A DNA stretch of 59,895 bases from Microcaldota archaeon (GTDB lineage: Archaea > Micrarchaeota > Micrarchaeia > Micrarchaeales > CABMGC01), in NCBI GenBank assembly GCA_021801225.1, contig JAJYYF010000006.1:1-59895 (forward strand), read 5' to 3'. Under the pieces are notes generated by a model. The model ran no database searches. It saw only the letters and a list, made by a program, of their open reading frames with translations, and was not told the origin of the DNA. Shown here one piece after another: positions 37,706 to 45,969 of this stretch (within the stretch, counting starts at the first letter, position 1; each line of letters starts with the position of its first letter). Made by a program: the position numbers and the translations under genes.

Positions 37706-38908
37706 ATGAAAAGTTTGGAAGATTCTGAAGCAGACATAATTGCTTTAATGAATGATAAACAAGAGATTACTTATAACGAGCTTAAAAAATTTTCATCAGA
37801 AGTAGACATATCAGAGGAAATATTAAAAAAAAGCCTTACTGAACTTGAAAAAGCAAAAGCAATAGCTTCAAGGAATAGCGGAGGCATACTGACCTATTAT
37901 ATACTTCAAGATAAGCAGCTTCTAAGAAGAATAATGGTGGTCGAAGACGATAAAAATATCAATCAATTGATGGCACTTTCAATAGGGAGGGGCTTTGATA
38001 TTACTCAAATAAATGATGGAACTGAAGCAATACGAAGAATTAGATTTGAAAAGCCAGATCTTGTAGTTTTAGATCTTATGCTTCCTGGAACTGATGGTTT
38101 AGAGATATGCCAAAAGATAAAAAGTGATTCACAACTAAAGGATACTATTGTTATAATCGTCAGTGCTATGGACGCAACCTCGAATAGATTTAAGGGAATA
38201 AAATACGGAGCTGATTATTATATACAAAAACCATTCGATCCGACAGAACTGAGAAGTTTAGTTACTATATTTTTAAAGAAAAAAGGCAAAAAGTTCGATC
38301 CTCTTATCGATCTCCCTAATGAGGAAAAAATTTCAGATGCAGTAGAAAAAGCATTAGTAGAAAAAGGTGATTACGAAATAGGAAGGTTGATGGTTGATGG
38401 ACTTGCAGAGTTTGCTCAAAGATTTGGAAATGAGTCTGGAATTACGATATTGAGATTGGTTTCCCAATTACTTCAAGATGATGTTAAAGCAAATAAAGGC
38501 GATACTTTCGTAGGCTTCTTAAATGGAGATGATTTTGTCATTGCTGGAGAAAAAAATAATGTTTACAAGTTAGTTTCAAATATTAAAAATGAGTTTAACG
38601 CTGTTGAAAAATTCATATATCAAGGAGAAGGATATAAACCAATAGAGTTAGGGATAGAAGATATTTACGGGGCAGAAAAACCCAAACTAATTCTTGATTA
38701 TACCTCAATAGAAAAAGGGACACTGCTTAAAAGAAGAGAGGAGATTCTTAAAAACAAAGAAGTTAAAAGTGATAATAAAGATATAGGTTCTTATACATAT
38801 GATGAATTAAGACACATGTTAGGAAGTAACGAACTTGACATAACTATAACAAGAGATCCTAACGGTGTACGTTTATCTGTTGGAAAAGGTAATAATCAAG
38901 AAGATTAG
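37706..38908 (+). CDS. response regulator: winged helix, receiver, GGDEF-like domain
   Basis: 400 residues. Residues 1-68 look like a winged helix (YNELKKFSSEVDISEEILKKSL). Residues 74-190 are a receiver with acidic E80-D82, phospho-acceptor D123 in VVLDLMLPG, S153 and K175. Residues 198-345 follow the GGDEF pattern: FDPLIDLPNEEKI like DxLTGLPN, MVDGLAEFAQRFGNESGI, and the signature replaced by NGDDF at 273-277. The last 55 residues are a separate tail. Loss of the first Gly argues against cyclic-di-GMP synthesis; it may bind nucleotide. No histidine kinase is visible in the window. The stop codon overlaps the SD of the next gene. Confidence 0.8.
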   Translation: MKSLEDSEADIIALMNDKQEITYNELKKFSSEVDISEEILKKSLTELEKAKAIASRNSGGILTYYILQDKQLLRRIMVVEDDKNINQLMALSIGRGFDITQINDGTEAIRRIRFEKPDLVVLDLMLPGTDGLEICQKIKSDSQLKDTIVIIVSAMDATSNRFKGIKYGADYYIQKPFDPTELRSLVTIFLKKKGKKFDPLIDLPNEEKISDAVEKALVEKGDYEIGRLMVDGLAEFAQRFGNESGITILRLVSQLLQDDVKANKGDTFVGFLNGDDFVIAGEKNNVYKLVSNIKNEFNAVEKFIYQGEGYKPIELGIEDIYGAEKPKLILDYTSIEKGTLLKRREEILKNKEVKSDNKDIGSYTYDELRHMLGSNELDITITRDPNGVRLSVGKGNNQED

Positions 38909-38911
38909 GTG
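38908..38911 (+). promoter_or_regulatory. Shine-Dalgarno GGTG in front of an AUA start
   Basis: GGTG overlaps the TAG stop of the response regulator and is followed by TTATA and then ATA TCT. The 5-nt spacing is that of normal ATG genes here. No ATG, GTG or TTG occurs in this frame between the preceding stop (38893) and 39013, so this site marks the ATA at 38917 as the start of the CAP-domain gene. Confidence 0.6.
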
Positions 38912-38916
38912 TTATA

Positions 38917-40008
38917 ATATCTGATATAGATACCTACAATAGAAATAGAAAGCACAGAACTATCATAGATTTACTTTTTATTGTTTTAGTATTATTTTTA
39001 ATCATTATTTTCTTGAAAAGTACTGGAACAATATCTTCATTACTTTCAAGTTTTAATAACTCAATTACATCAACAAATTCTATTAACATTGAAAATATAA
39101 ACATAACTACTAACAATACCATAATACCTGTAAATAATGAAAACATCACACAGTTAGATAACTACTCATTATCATTAATAAATAAAGACAGAGAAAAGTA
39201 CGGTCTTAAACCTGTTGCTCTCTCAGACCTTTCATCTGCGCAACAACATGCTGATAGCATGCTGAGTAATTCGTATTTTAGCCATTGGGACTTATATGGT
39301 ATGAAACCCTATATGAGATATACTCTCTTAGGAGGGAAAGGATATGTGCAAGAAAATATAGCAGTTGAAAAAAGTTCTTTATGTTCAAATATTAGCTGTG
39401 TAGGAAATATAAATGTTACAAAAGCAATAGCAAATATGGAGTATAGTATGATGTATAATGATTCTATATGCTGTAATAATGGGCACAGAGACAATATATT
39501 AAATCCAAACCACAATTATGTAAATATAGGTGTAGCATTTAACTCTAGCACAGTTTACTTTGTTGAAGACTTCACTAATAATTATATAAACTGGTCAAAC
39601 GGATCTCCAGCTTATCTAAATACCAATGGAGTTTATCTTTTCGGTAACTTAACTGATGGACTATTAATAAACTCTATTTATATTTCATACGATAAACTGG
39701 TAAATTACACATCTTCTACAGTTCCTTCAGGTCCTTATAGTTTCGGTACGACTGTAGCTGGAATAGTACCTAAAAGTAATTACTACTATCCAAACTTAAC
39801 TACAATAGTTGCAAATTATTATTATACAAAAAACAACACATTCAAGATAAATTTTGTTCTAAACTCATTAATCAAAAAATATGGTCAAGGCGTTTATACT
39901 GTAATAACCTCAGTTCAAAACAAAAGTACGGGCTCTACATTTATAGCTTCTGATTATAGTATCTTTATAAATAGCACTTATCAGTCATACATTCCCAGAA
40001 ATGTATAA
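38917..40008 (+). CDS. membrane-anchored CAP/SCP-like extracellular protein, apparent AUA start
   Basis: 363 residues from ATA 38917. Starting at the first conventional codon (TTG 39013) would delete the whole membrane anchor, which runs from residue about 17 to 35 (IIDLLFIVLVLFLIIIFL) after RNRKHR. The CAP domain follows a short Asn/Thr stalk: SLINKDREKYGL, SAQQHADSMLSNSYFSHWD, then GHRDNILNPNHNYVNIGVAF. The two His/Glu-type positions are in the expected order. Such domains occur on bacterial and archaeal surfaces with unknown targets. The C-terminal 130 residues are a strand-rich domain. Eight nucleotides separate it from the response regulator gene. Confidence 0.82.
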   Translation: MSDIDTYNRNRKHRTIIDLLFIVLVLFLIIIFLKSTGTISSLLSSFNNSITSTNSINIENINITTNNTIIPVNNENITQLDNYSLSLINKDREKYGLKPVALSDLSSAQQHADSMLSNSYFSHWDLYGMKPYMRYTLLGGKGYVQENIAVEKSSLCSNISCVGNINVTKAIANMEYSMMYNDSICCNNGHRDNILNPNHNYVNIGVAFNSSTVYFVEDFTNNYINWSNGSPAYLNTNGVYLFGNLTDGLLINSIYISYDKLVNYTSSTVPSGPYSFGTTVAGIVPKSNYYYPNLTTIVANYYYTKNNTFKINFVLNSLIKKYGQGVYTVITSVQNKSTGSTFIASDYSIFINSTYQSYIPRNV

Positions 40009-40009
40009 T

Positions 40010-40261
40010 CTATCTCTTTTTATTTTTTGTTTTCTTTTTTGATAACTTTTTAGCTTTAACCTTTCCACTCCGTTTTGAAGTTTTTTTATATACTACTTTG
40101 TTTTCATCTTCTAAAAGTTCATTTATGTGAGATTCATCTACTGGTCTGTCATCCCCACTACTTTGTAAAGCCTCGCTCTCAATCATTCCCATTTTGAGCA
40201 TATTCTCTACTTCCTGGGCCCTTCTCAAAGCCTTTATTTTTTTGTCATTATTTTTTGACAA
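40010..40261 (-). CDS. small basic hypothetical protein
   Basis: 83 residues starting at TTG 40261, which has GGTG six bases upstream. Charged helix first (KALRRAQEVENMLKMGMIE), an acidic middle (HINELLEDENK), then a lysine-rich tail ending in KKKTKNKKR. The tail suggests nucleic acid or ribosome binding, but no family is recognised. Convergent with the CAP gene, separated by one base. Confidence 0.55.
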   Translation of the reverse strand: MSKNNDKKIKALRRAQEVENMLKMGMIESEALQSSGDDRPVDESHINELLEDENKVVYKKTSKRSGKVKAKKLSKKKTKNKKR

Positions 40262-40416
40262 CTACTTCACCAAACGATAATAAAATATTAACCTATATAT
40301 AATATACAAAAAGCAACTTGTATTTTAATATAATTATTAATTTACTAATTTTCATAAAATTATTTGGTAAGTTATTAATATTCTTTTGAAATAATATATT
40401 ATGGGCTGATTTTTAA

Positions 40417-43098
40417 ATGATAGAATTCAAAAAAGAACCTTATACTGTAGAAGAGAGTCTATCCTGTTTGAATATATTTATAAGAAAATGGTTTGAGTCA
40501 AAATACAAAACATTAACACCACCACAAAGGTATTCATTTAAGCTAATAAAAGAAGAAAAAAACATACTAATCACTGCGCCAACCGGAAGTGGAAAAACGT
40601 TTTCTGCCTTTACCGGAATACTCAGTGACCTGATGGATTTATCCGTTTCAAATAAATTAGAAGATAAAATTTATTGTATTTACATATCTCCTCTGCGTGC
40701 ATTAAACAATGATATTTTCAGAAATCTAAATGAACCATTAGAACAAATATTCTCCAAATTATCAATACCGCTTAAGAAAATAACTGTCGGTATAAGAACG
40801 GGGGATACTCCTCAAAAAGACAGACAAGCAATGCTAAGAAAACCGCCAAATATTTTAGTTACAACTCCTGAAAGCTTGGCAATATTAATAAACTCTCCAA
40901 AGTTTTTAGAAAATATGAAATCAGTTAAATATCTAATAATAGATGAGATTCATGAGCTTGCAAACAATAAACGAGGTGTACATTTATCTTTATCAATCGA
41001 AAGACTTTCAGATTTAATAGGTCATAATTTTATTAGAATAGGATTAGGTGCAACACTTTCTCCTCTTGAAGAAGCAGCACGTTATCTTGTAGGTTACGAT
41101 GAAAAAGGCAAGGAACGCGATTGTTATATTATAGATGCAACTTGGGATAAAAAAATGGAGTTTGTAGCAATGAGTCCCGTTAAGGATATAATGAATACAA
41201 AAGATGAACTCATAGAAAAAAATATTTATTCAATATTAAATGATATAATTAAAAAAAATAAAACAACACTGATTTTTACAAATACAAGAAGCGGAACAGA
41301 GCGTGTTTCATATAACTTGGAAAAAAGATTCAAGTATGGTGAGAATAAGATAGCTGCGCACCACGGCTCTTTATCTAGGGAAACTAGGTTAGGTGTAGAA
41401 GAACAATTAAAGTTAGGTAACTTGAAGTGCGTTGTATCATCAACAAGTTTAGAATTAGGCATAGATATAGGAACTATAGATAATGTAATACAAATAGGCT
41501 CTCCAAAAAGCGTAGCAAGAGCTATACAAAGATTTGGAAGAAGTGGACATAGTTTTAATGATGTAGCCGTAGGAGAGGTAATTGTTACTAATCGTGATGA
41601 TCTCGTAGAATGTTCAGTAATGCTAGACGCTGCAAAAAAACACCATATAGATACATTTAGGACCCCAAAAAATGCACTTGATGTACTAGCTCAACATCTA
41701 ATTGGAATGTCACAAAACAAAAAATGGACGGTAGAAGAAGCCTTAGCTGTAGTTAAGAAATCATATGCTTATAATACATTAGATAGAGCAGATTTCATAT
41801 CTTTATTAGAGTACCTGTCTGGAATGTATGTCGGTTTAGAGAGCAGAAGAGTATATGCCAAAATATGGTATGATGAAAAAGAAAAAACAATCGGGAGAAG
41901 AGGCAAATTAACACGTTTAATATACTTTTTAAATTTAGGAACAATACCTGATGAAGTAGCAATAGATGTGATGGATAATCAAAATAAATGGATAGGGAGC
42001 ATAGAGGAAGAGTTTCTTTCACGATTAAAACCTGGAGATATATTTGCCTTAGGCGGTAAAACATATCGATTTGAGTATGCAAAAGTAATGAAGTGTTATG
42101 TTGCACCAGCTCCTGGCGCAATCCCTACAATACCACCTTGGTACTCAGAGCAATTACCTTTAACGTATGAACTTGCAATCGAAATTGGAAAGTTCAGAGA
42201 TGTTCTTTCCAAAGCAATTTTATCTAATAAGGTAAAAGGGAAAAAACAAAGTAAAAAAACAACTTTAGAGCTGTTATCTAAAAACATGTTGAAGCCAAAT
42301 GAAGAAAGCAAAAAAATACTCGACTCAATGCCAATAGATAAAAATGCCAAAAATTCAATTTACAATTACTTTGCAGAACAACTTTTTTACTCAGGATATG
42401 TTCCTACTGATAAGTTAATTCTTATAGAAATGAGTTATGATGATGAGGAAGAGAGAGAAGTTATAATTTTTCATTCTTTGTTCGGAAGAAGAATTAATGA
42501 TGCACTCTCACGTATTATTGCAATGGTCTTAAGCGAAAAATCAGAGTTAGAACTCGGCCTAAATATAAACGATAATGGTTTTGTCATAGGCCTTCCTGCA
42601 AAAAAATCAATAAGTAAAAAAATCATTGAAGAAACAATAACTGAAGTAACAGAAACAGACGCTCTTCATTTGTTAAAAGCAAACATCAAAAAAACAGAGA
42701 TGATGAGGCGAAGATTTAGATATAATGCAGCTAGAAGTTTTATGATATTAAGAAATTACAAGGGCAAAAAAATCAGTGTAAGAAAGCAGCAAATAAACTC
42801 ACAATTAATACTGAAGGCAGCAGAGGAGATAAGTCCTAACTTCCCAATAATAAAAGAAACATACCGAGAAATATTTGAGGACCTAATGGATCTTCCAAGA
42901 GCAAAACAAATCCTCTATTCTATAAGAAAAAATGAAATAATAACAAAAGTAATCAAAACAGATGTACCTTCTCCATTTTCACACATGATGATAACAATGG
43001 GAGAAGCTGATGTTATATTAATGAAAGATAGAAGAAGGCATCTACGTGAGTTAAGACAACAAGTGCTAAAGAAAATAAGCAAAAGCGGATATCTATGA
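40417..43098 (+). CDS. lhr: Lhr-type superfamily 2 DNA helicase
   Basis: 893 residues, Lhr-core length. Helicase motifs: Q-like TPPQRYSF near 40, Walker A APTGSGKTF near 54, ALNNDIF, TTPESLA near 150, DEIH near 177 and GLGATLSP. The second RecA domain has TLIFTNTRSGTERVSYNLE, STSLELGIDIGTID and QRFGRSGHS. A winged helix and the DUF1998-like C-terminal Lhr region follow. It is a 3'-5' ATP-dependent helicase acting in DNA repair. The ATG of the phosphoesterase overlaps its stop (ATGA), and an RNase H follows, making a three-gene nucleic-acid maintenance operon. Confidence 0.92.
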   Translation: MIEFKKEPYTVEESLSCLNIFIRKWFESKYKTLTPPQRYSFKLIKEEKNILITAPTGSGKTFSAFTGILSDLMDLSVSNKLEDKIYCIYISPLRALNNDIFRNLNEPLEQIFSKLSIPLKKITVGIRTGDTPQKDRQAMLRKPPNILVTTPESLAILINSPKFLENMKSVKYLIIDEIHELANNKRGVHLSLSIERLSDLIGHNFIRIGLGATLSPLEEAARYLVGYDEKGKERDCYIIDATWDKKMEFVAMSPVKDIMNTKDELIEKNIYSILNDIIKKNKTTLIFTNTRSGTERVSYNLEKRFKYGENKIAAHHGSLSRETRLGVEEQLKLGNLKCVVSSTSLELGIDIGTIDNVIQIGSPKSVARAIQRFGRSGHSFNDVAVGEVIVTNRDDLVECSVMLDAAKKHHIDTFRTPKNALDVLAQHLIGMSQNKKWTVEEALAVVKKSYAYNTLDRADFISLLEYLSGMYVGLESRRVYAKIWYDEKEKTIGRRGKLTRLIYFLNLGTIPDEVAIDVMDNQNKWIGSIEEEFLSRLKPGDIFALGGKTYRFEYAKVMKCYVAPAPGAIPTIPPWYSEQLPLTYELAIEIGKFRDVLSKAILSNKVKGKKQSKKTTLELLSKNMLKPNEESKKILDSMPIDKNAKNSIYNYFAEQLFYSGYVPTDKLILIEMSYDDEEEREVIIFHSLFGRRINDALSRIIAMVLSEKSELELGLNINDNGFVIGLPAKKSISKKIIEETITEVTETDALHLLKANIKKTEMMRRRFRYNAARSFMILRNYKGKKISVRKQQINSQLILKAAEEISPNFPIIKETYREIFEDLMDLPRAKQILYSIRKNEIITKVIKTDVPSPFSHMMITMGEADVILMKDRRRHLRELRQQVLKKISKSGYL

Positions 43099-43841
43099 TA
43101 ATAAATAAAGATATAAAAATAATTGAAGGTTTACCAATTATTTACATAAAATCTTTATCTGCAATTGTATGTTCTGATTTACATTTAGGATATGAAGGGA
43201 TTCTTGCAGATTCAGGGACATTTCTTCCAAAAAGGAACTTATCCCATATACTTAAACTTCTTACAATCGCAAAAGAAAAAACGAAAGCTACGACACTAAT
43301 AATAACTGGAGACATAAAAAATGATTTTTCAAAAGTACATAATGAGGAGCTAAACGAATATTTAGAGTTAATAAACTATGTGAAATTAAAACTTAAAATA
43401 GAAAATATTCAAATAATAAAAGGTAATCATGACAACTTTATTGATTCAATAAATAAAAATCATATTAAAATATACTCAAAAGAGGCAAAATTAGGTGAGT
43501 TTACTTTTATTCATGGGTCTGAACTGCCACTTACAAACTCATTTTCATTTATTATAATGGGGCATGTGCACCCCTCATTATTTCTCATATCAGAAACTGG
43601 GAAAAAAGAAAAACTTAAATGCTTTTTATATGGAAAAAATAATAAAAATCAAAAAATATTAGTGATACCAGCAATGAGTTACTTCGCAGAAGGATTGAGT
43701 GTAAATCTTGAAAGAGTAGATAAAATGGCTCCAATATTCAAAGAAATATTTAATATTGATAAGTTAGAAGCATTATGTATAGGTGAAGACGAAACTCTTG
43801 ATTTTGGGAATATAGGAGATCTTAAAAAATTGGTGAAGTGA
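43095..43841 (+). CDS. calcineurin-like phosphoesterase linked to Lhr (COG1407-like)
   Basis: 248 residues with all two-metal motifs: VCSDLHLGYEG near residue 22, ITGDIKNDF near 74, KGNHDNFI near 114, TFIHGSE near 138 and IIMGHVHPS near 152. Genes of this type sit beside lhr in many archaea and bacteria and are thought to process nucleic acid ends or nucleotides. Its start overlaps the lhr stop by 4 nt, so the two are translationally coupled. Size and motif order are normal; the exact substrate is not known. Confidence 0.88.
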   Translation: MIINKDIKIIEGLPIIYIKSLSAIVCSDLHLGYEGILADSGTFLPKRNLSHILKLLTIAKEKTKATTLIITGDIKNDFSKVHNEELNEYLELINYVKLKLKIENIQIIKGNHDNFIDSINKNHIKIYSKEAKLGEFTFIHGSELPLTNSFSFIIMGHVHPSLFLISETGKKEKLKCFLYGKNNKNQKILVIPAMSYFAEGLSVNLERVDKMAPIFKEIFNIDKLEALCIGEDETLDFGNIGDLKKLVK

Positions 43842-44279
43842 ATGTTGAATATCTTAACTCATGAAATTTTAATTTATACTGACGGTGCTTCTAGAGAAAA
43901 TCCGGGTAAAAGTGCATCAGGGTACTTAATAATTGAAGGAAAAAAGGAAACTTTAGAAACATTTTACAATGGTATTAAAACAAATAATGAAGCAGAGTAT
44001 ATCGCTGTTATTGCAGCATTAAAAAAACTTATAAATGAGGATAAAGACAGCTTTCCAATAATTCTTTACTCCGATAGTGAACTGATGATTAAACAACTAA
44101 ATGGAAAGTACAAAGTAAAAACCTTAAAACTAATCCCTTTAAAAGAAGAAGTAATTAATTTATCAAAAAAATTCATGTCCTGCAAGTTTCTTAATGTTCC
44201 TAGAGAAAATAAAAACATCTCAAAAGTGGATTATGCATTAAATGTGCTTTTAGATTCTATAGAAAAAAGTAAAGATTGA
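43842..44279 (+). CDS. rnhA: ribonuclease H, RNase HI-like
   Basis: 145 residues with the four acidic catalytic positions in their contexts: IYTDGASRENPG near residue 11 (Asp), NNEAEYIAVIAAL near 49 (Glu), ILYSDSELMIKQL near 76 (Asp) and KVDYALNVLL near 130 (Asp). It cuts the RNA strand of RNA-DNA hybrids; archaeal forms may also cut at RNA-DNA junctions. GTGA precedes the ATG by four bases and the gene directly abuts the phosphoesterase, which fits removal of hybrids during Lhr-mediated repair. Confidence 0.9.
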   Translation: MLNILTHEILIYTDGASRENPGKSASGYLIIEGKKETLETFYNGIKTNNEAEYIAVIAALKKLINEDKDSFPIILYSDSELMIKQLNGKYKVKTLKLIPLKEEVINLSKKFMSCKFLNVPRENKNISKVDYALNVLLDSIEKSKD

Positions 44280-44376
44280 ATTTGTTTTACTTATTTAATT
44301 CCATTTGAAATTAAAAAATCAATACATAAACTATTTATACTTTTTAATAGTTAATACCTATATTAAACGTGTACCT

Positions 44377-45900
44377 ATGGCAGATTCATCAAAGTCAGAA
44401 GAGCCTAAGAAAGAAGGAACTAGGATAAAAGCTGCAAAAGATTTCTATGACGAAGCCGGAAAGTCATTTGAAAATAATGATTTTGAACAATCAATAGTCC
44501 TTTATACAAAAGCTATCAACGCAGATCCTAATTATGCTAGTGCATACTTCAACAGAGCTCTTTCTTATGCAATAGTGAATAAATACAAAGAAGCCACCCG
44601 CGATGCAGAGAAGGTATTATCACTAGAGCCTGAAAGCTACGATGCACCTTATGTAATGGGAATAATCTCAGAATATCAGCAAGATTATACGGGCGCAAAG
44701 GAGTGGTATGAATTAGCTATAAAAAGAAACCCCGAGTATCAGCAAGCAAAAGCACGTCTAGATCAATTAAAAACCAAACTAGATAAGGCATCAAATTCAG
44801 ATAGATCATCAAATATTTCAGAAGTATCTACTTTAAACTCCGACAATACAACTCCTGCAATCCAATCAAATACTACAGAAGTTTCTGATGGCCAAATCAA
44901 AAAAGTAAAGTGGCATAAATCAAACATAACCTTTAAGGACGTAGTAGGCATGAAAAAAGAGAAGAAGCTTATTTATGAAAATATAATACTTGCAATAAAG
45001 AAACCAGAGCTTCTTAAGGCATATGGTAAGAAGTTAGGACTTGGCGTAATCTTTTACGGACCTCCTGGTTGTGGTAAAACCTACTTTGTAAATGCAATAG
45101 GTGGTGAAACAAATTCTAATGTCATAATAGCAGCAATTAATGAAATTGTCGATATGTACGCTGGTAATACTGAAAAAAATATGCACGCTATTTTCGATCA
45201 GGCAAGAAAAAATACACCTGTAGTTATATTCTTTGACGAAATCGATGCTCTTGGAGGGAAACGTGAAGGTGGAGGAGAACAACAAAGTTTCATGAGAACT
45301 GCAGTTAATCAATTTCTTCAGGAAATGGACGGTGTAGAGAAGAATCCAGAAGGGGTTTTCGTAATAGGTGCAACAAACCAACCTTGGGATATTGATCCAG
45401 CGCTAAAGAGGAGCAAGCGTTTTGGTGAAACAATATACATACCCCCTCCTGATTATAAAACAAGAAAGAACGCATTTATGTATAATACTAGGAAGATGCC
45501 TTTATCTAGAATAAATTTTGGTAGATTAGCTAGAGCAACAATGGGTTTTTCACAAGCAGATATAGAAGAAATTTGCGATAAAGCAGCTCTAATTCCAGCA
45601 GCTGAAGAAGATAGGACTGGAAAAAGAAGAAAAATAAAGATGAAGGATTTCTTAAGAATGATTAAAACTCATGGAAATACATTAGATGAATGGTATGCTA
45701 TGATAAGAAAAGAAATAATAAGTAAAACAGAAACACAGGTTGTAGACGGCAAAAAACAGACAACAGTCAAGGAGGGTAAATTAAGTTCGGAAGAAAAACA
45801 AAAGTATAAGGCATTAATAAAAGATGTAAAAAGAAACAGCAGCGGTTGGTATAAATCACTTAAAAAGTTCATACGTTACGTATCAATAAATCTATTTTAA
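44377..45900 (+). CDS. TPR-AAA+ ATPase
   Basis: 507 residues from ATG 44377; a TATA-like TATTTATAC lies 37 nt upstream, and an upstream in-frame ATG at 44305 would lie before that box. Three tetratricopeptide repeats fill about residues 15-120 (AYFNRALSYAIVNKYKEA is typical). A Ser/Asn linker leads to a classic AAA+ domain: FKDVVGMKKEKK, Walker A GPPGCGKT near 230, Walker B VVIFFDEIDALGG near 288, GATNQPWDIDPALKR near 332 and SQADIEEICDKAAL. It is closest to the Cdc48/Vps4/FtsH clade but has no protease domain. It may act as a substrate-recruiting unfoldase; no ESCRT gene is nearby. Confidence 0.85.
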   Translation: MADSSKSEEPKKEGTRIKAAKDFYDEAGKSFENNDFEQSIVLYTKAINADPNYASAYFNRALSYAIVNKYKEATRDAEKVLSLEPESYDAPYVMGIISEYQQDYTGAKEWYELAIKRNPEYQQAKARLDQLKTKLDKASNSDRSSNISEVSTLNSDNTTPAIQSNTTEVSDGQIKKVKWHKSNITFKDVVGMKKEKKLIYENIILAIKKPELLKAYGKKLGLGVIFYGPPGCGKTYFVNAIGGETNSNVIIAAINEIVDMYAGNTEKNMHAIFDQARKNTPVVIFFDEIDALGGKREGGGEQQSFMRTAVNQFLQEMDGVEKNPEGVFVIGATNQPWDIDPALKRSKRFGETIYIPPPDYKTRKNAFMYNTRKMPLSRINFGRLARATMGFSQADIEEICDKAALIPAAEEDRTGKRRKIKMKDFLRMIKTHGNTLDEWYAMIRKEIISKTETQVVDGKKQTTVKEGKLSSEEKQKYKALIKDVKRNSSGWYKSLKKFIRYVSINLF

Positions 45901-45969
45901 ATATTCTCTATTATCAAATAGTATATATTTAAATACTTACTTTTTGTATAGTTAATTGTTGATTGCTCA

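Noticed and set aside
39013-39015. TTG as the start of the CAP protein
   Set aside because: It would start inside the membrane helix and has no Shine-Dalgarno; the upstream region codes the anchor.
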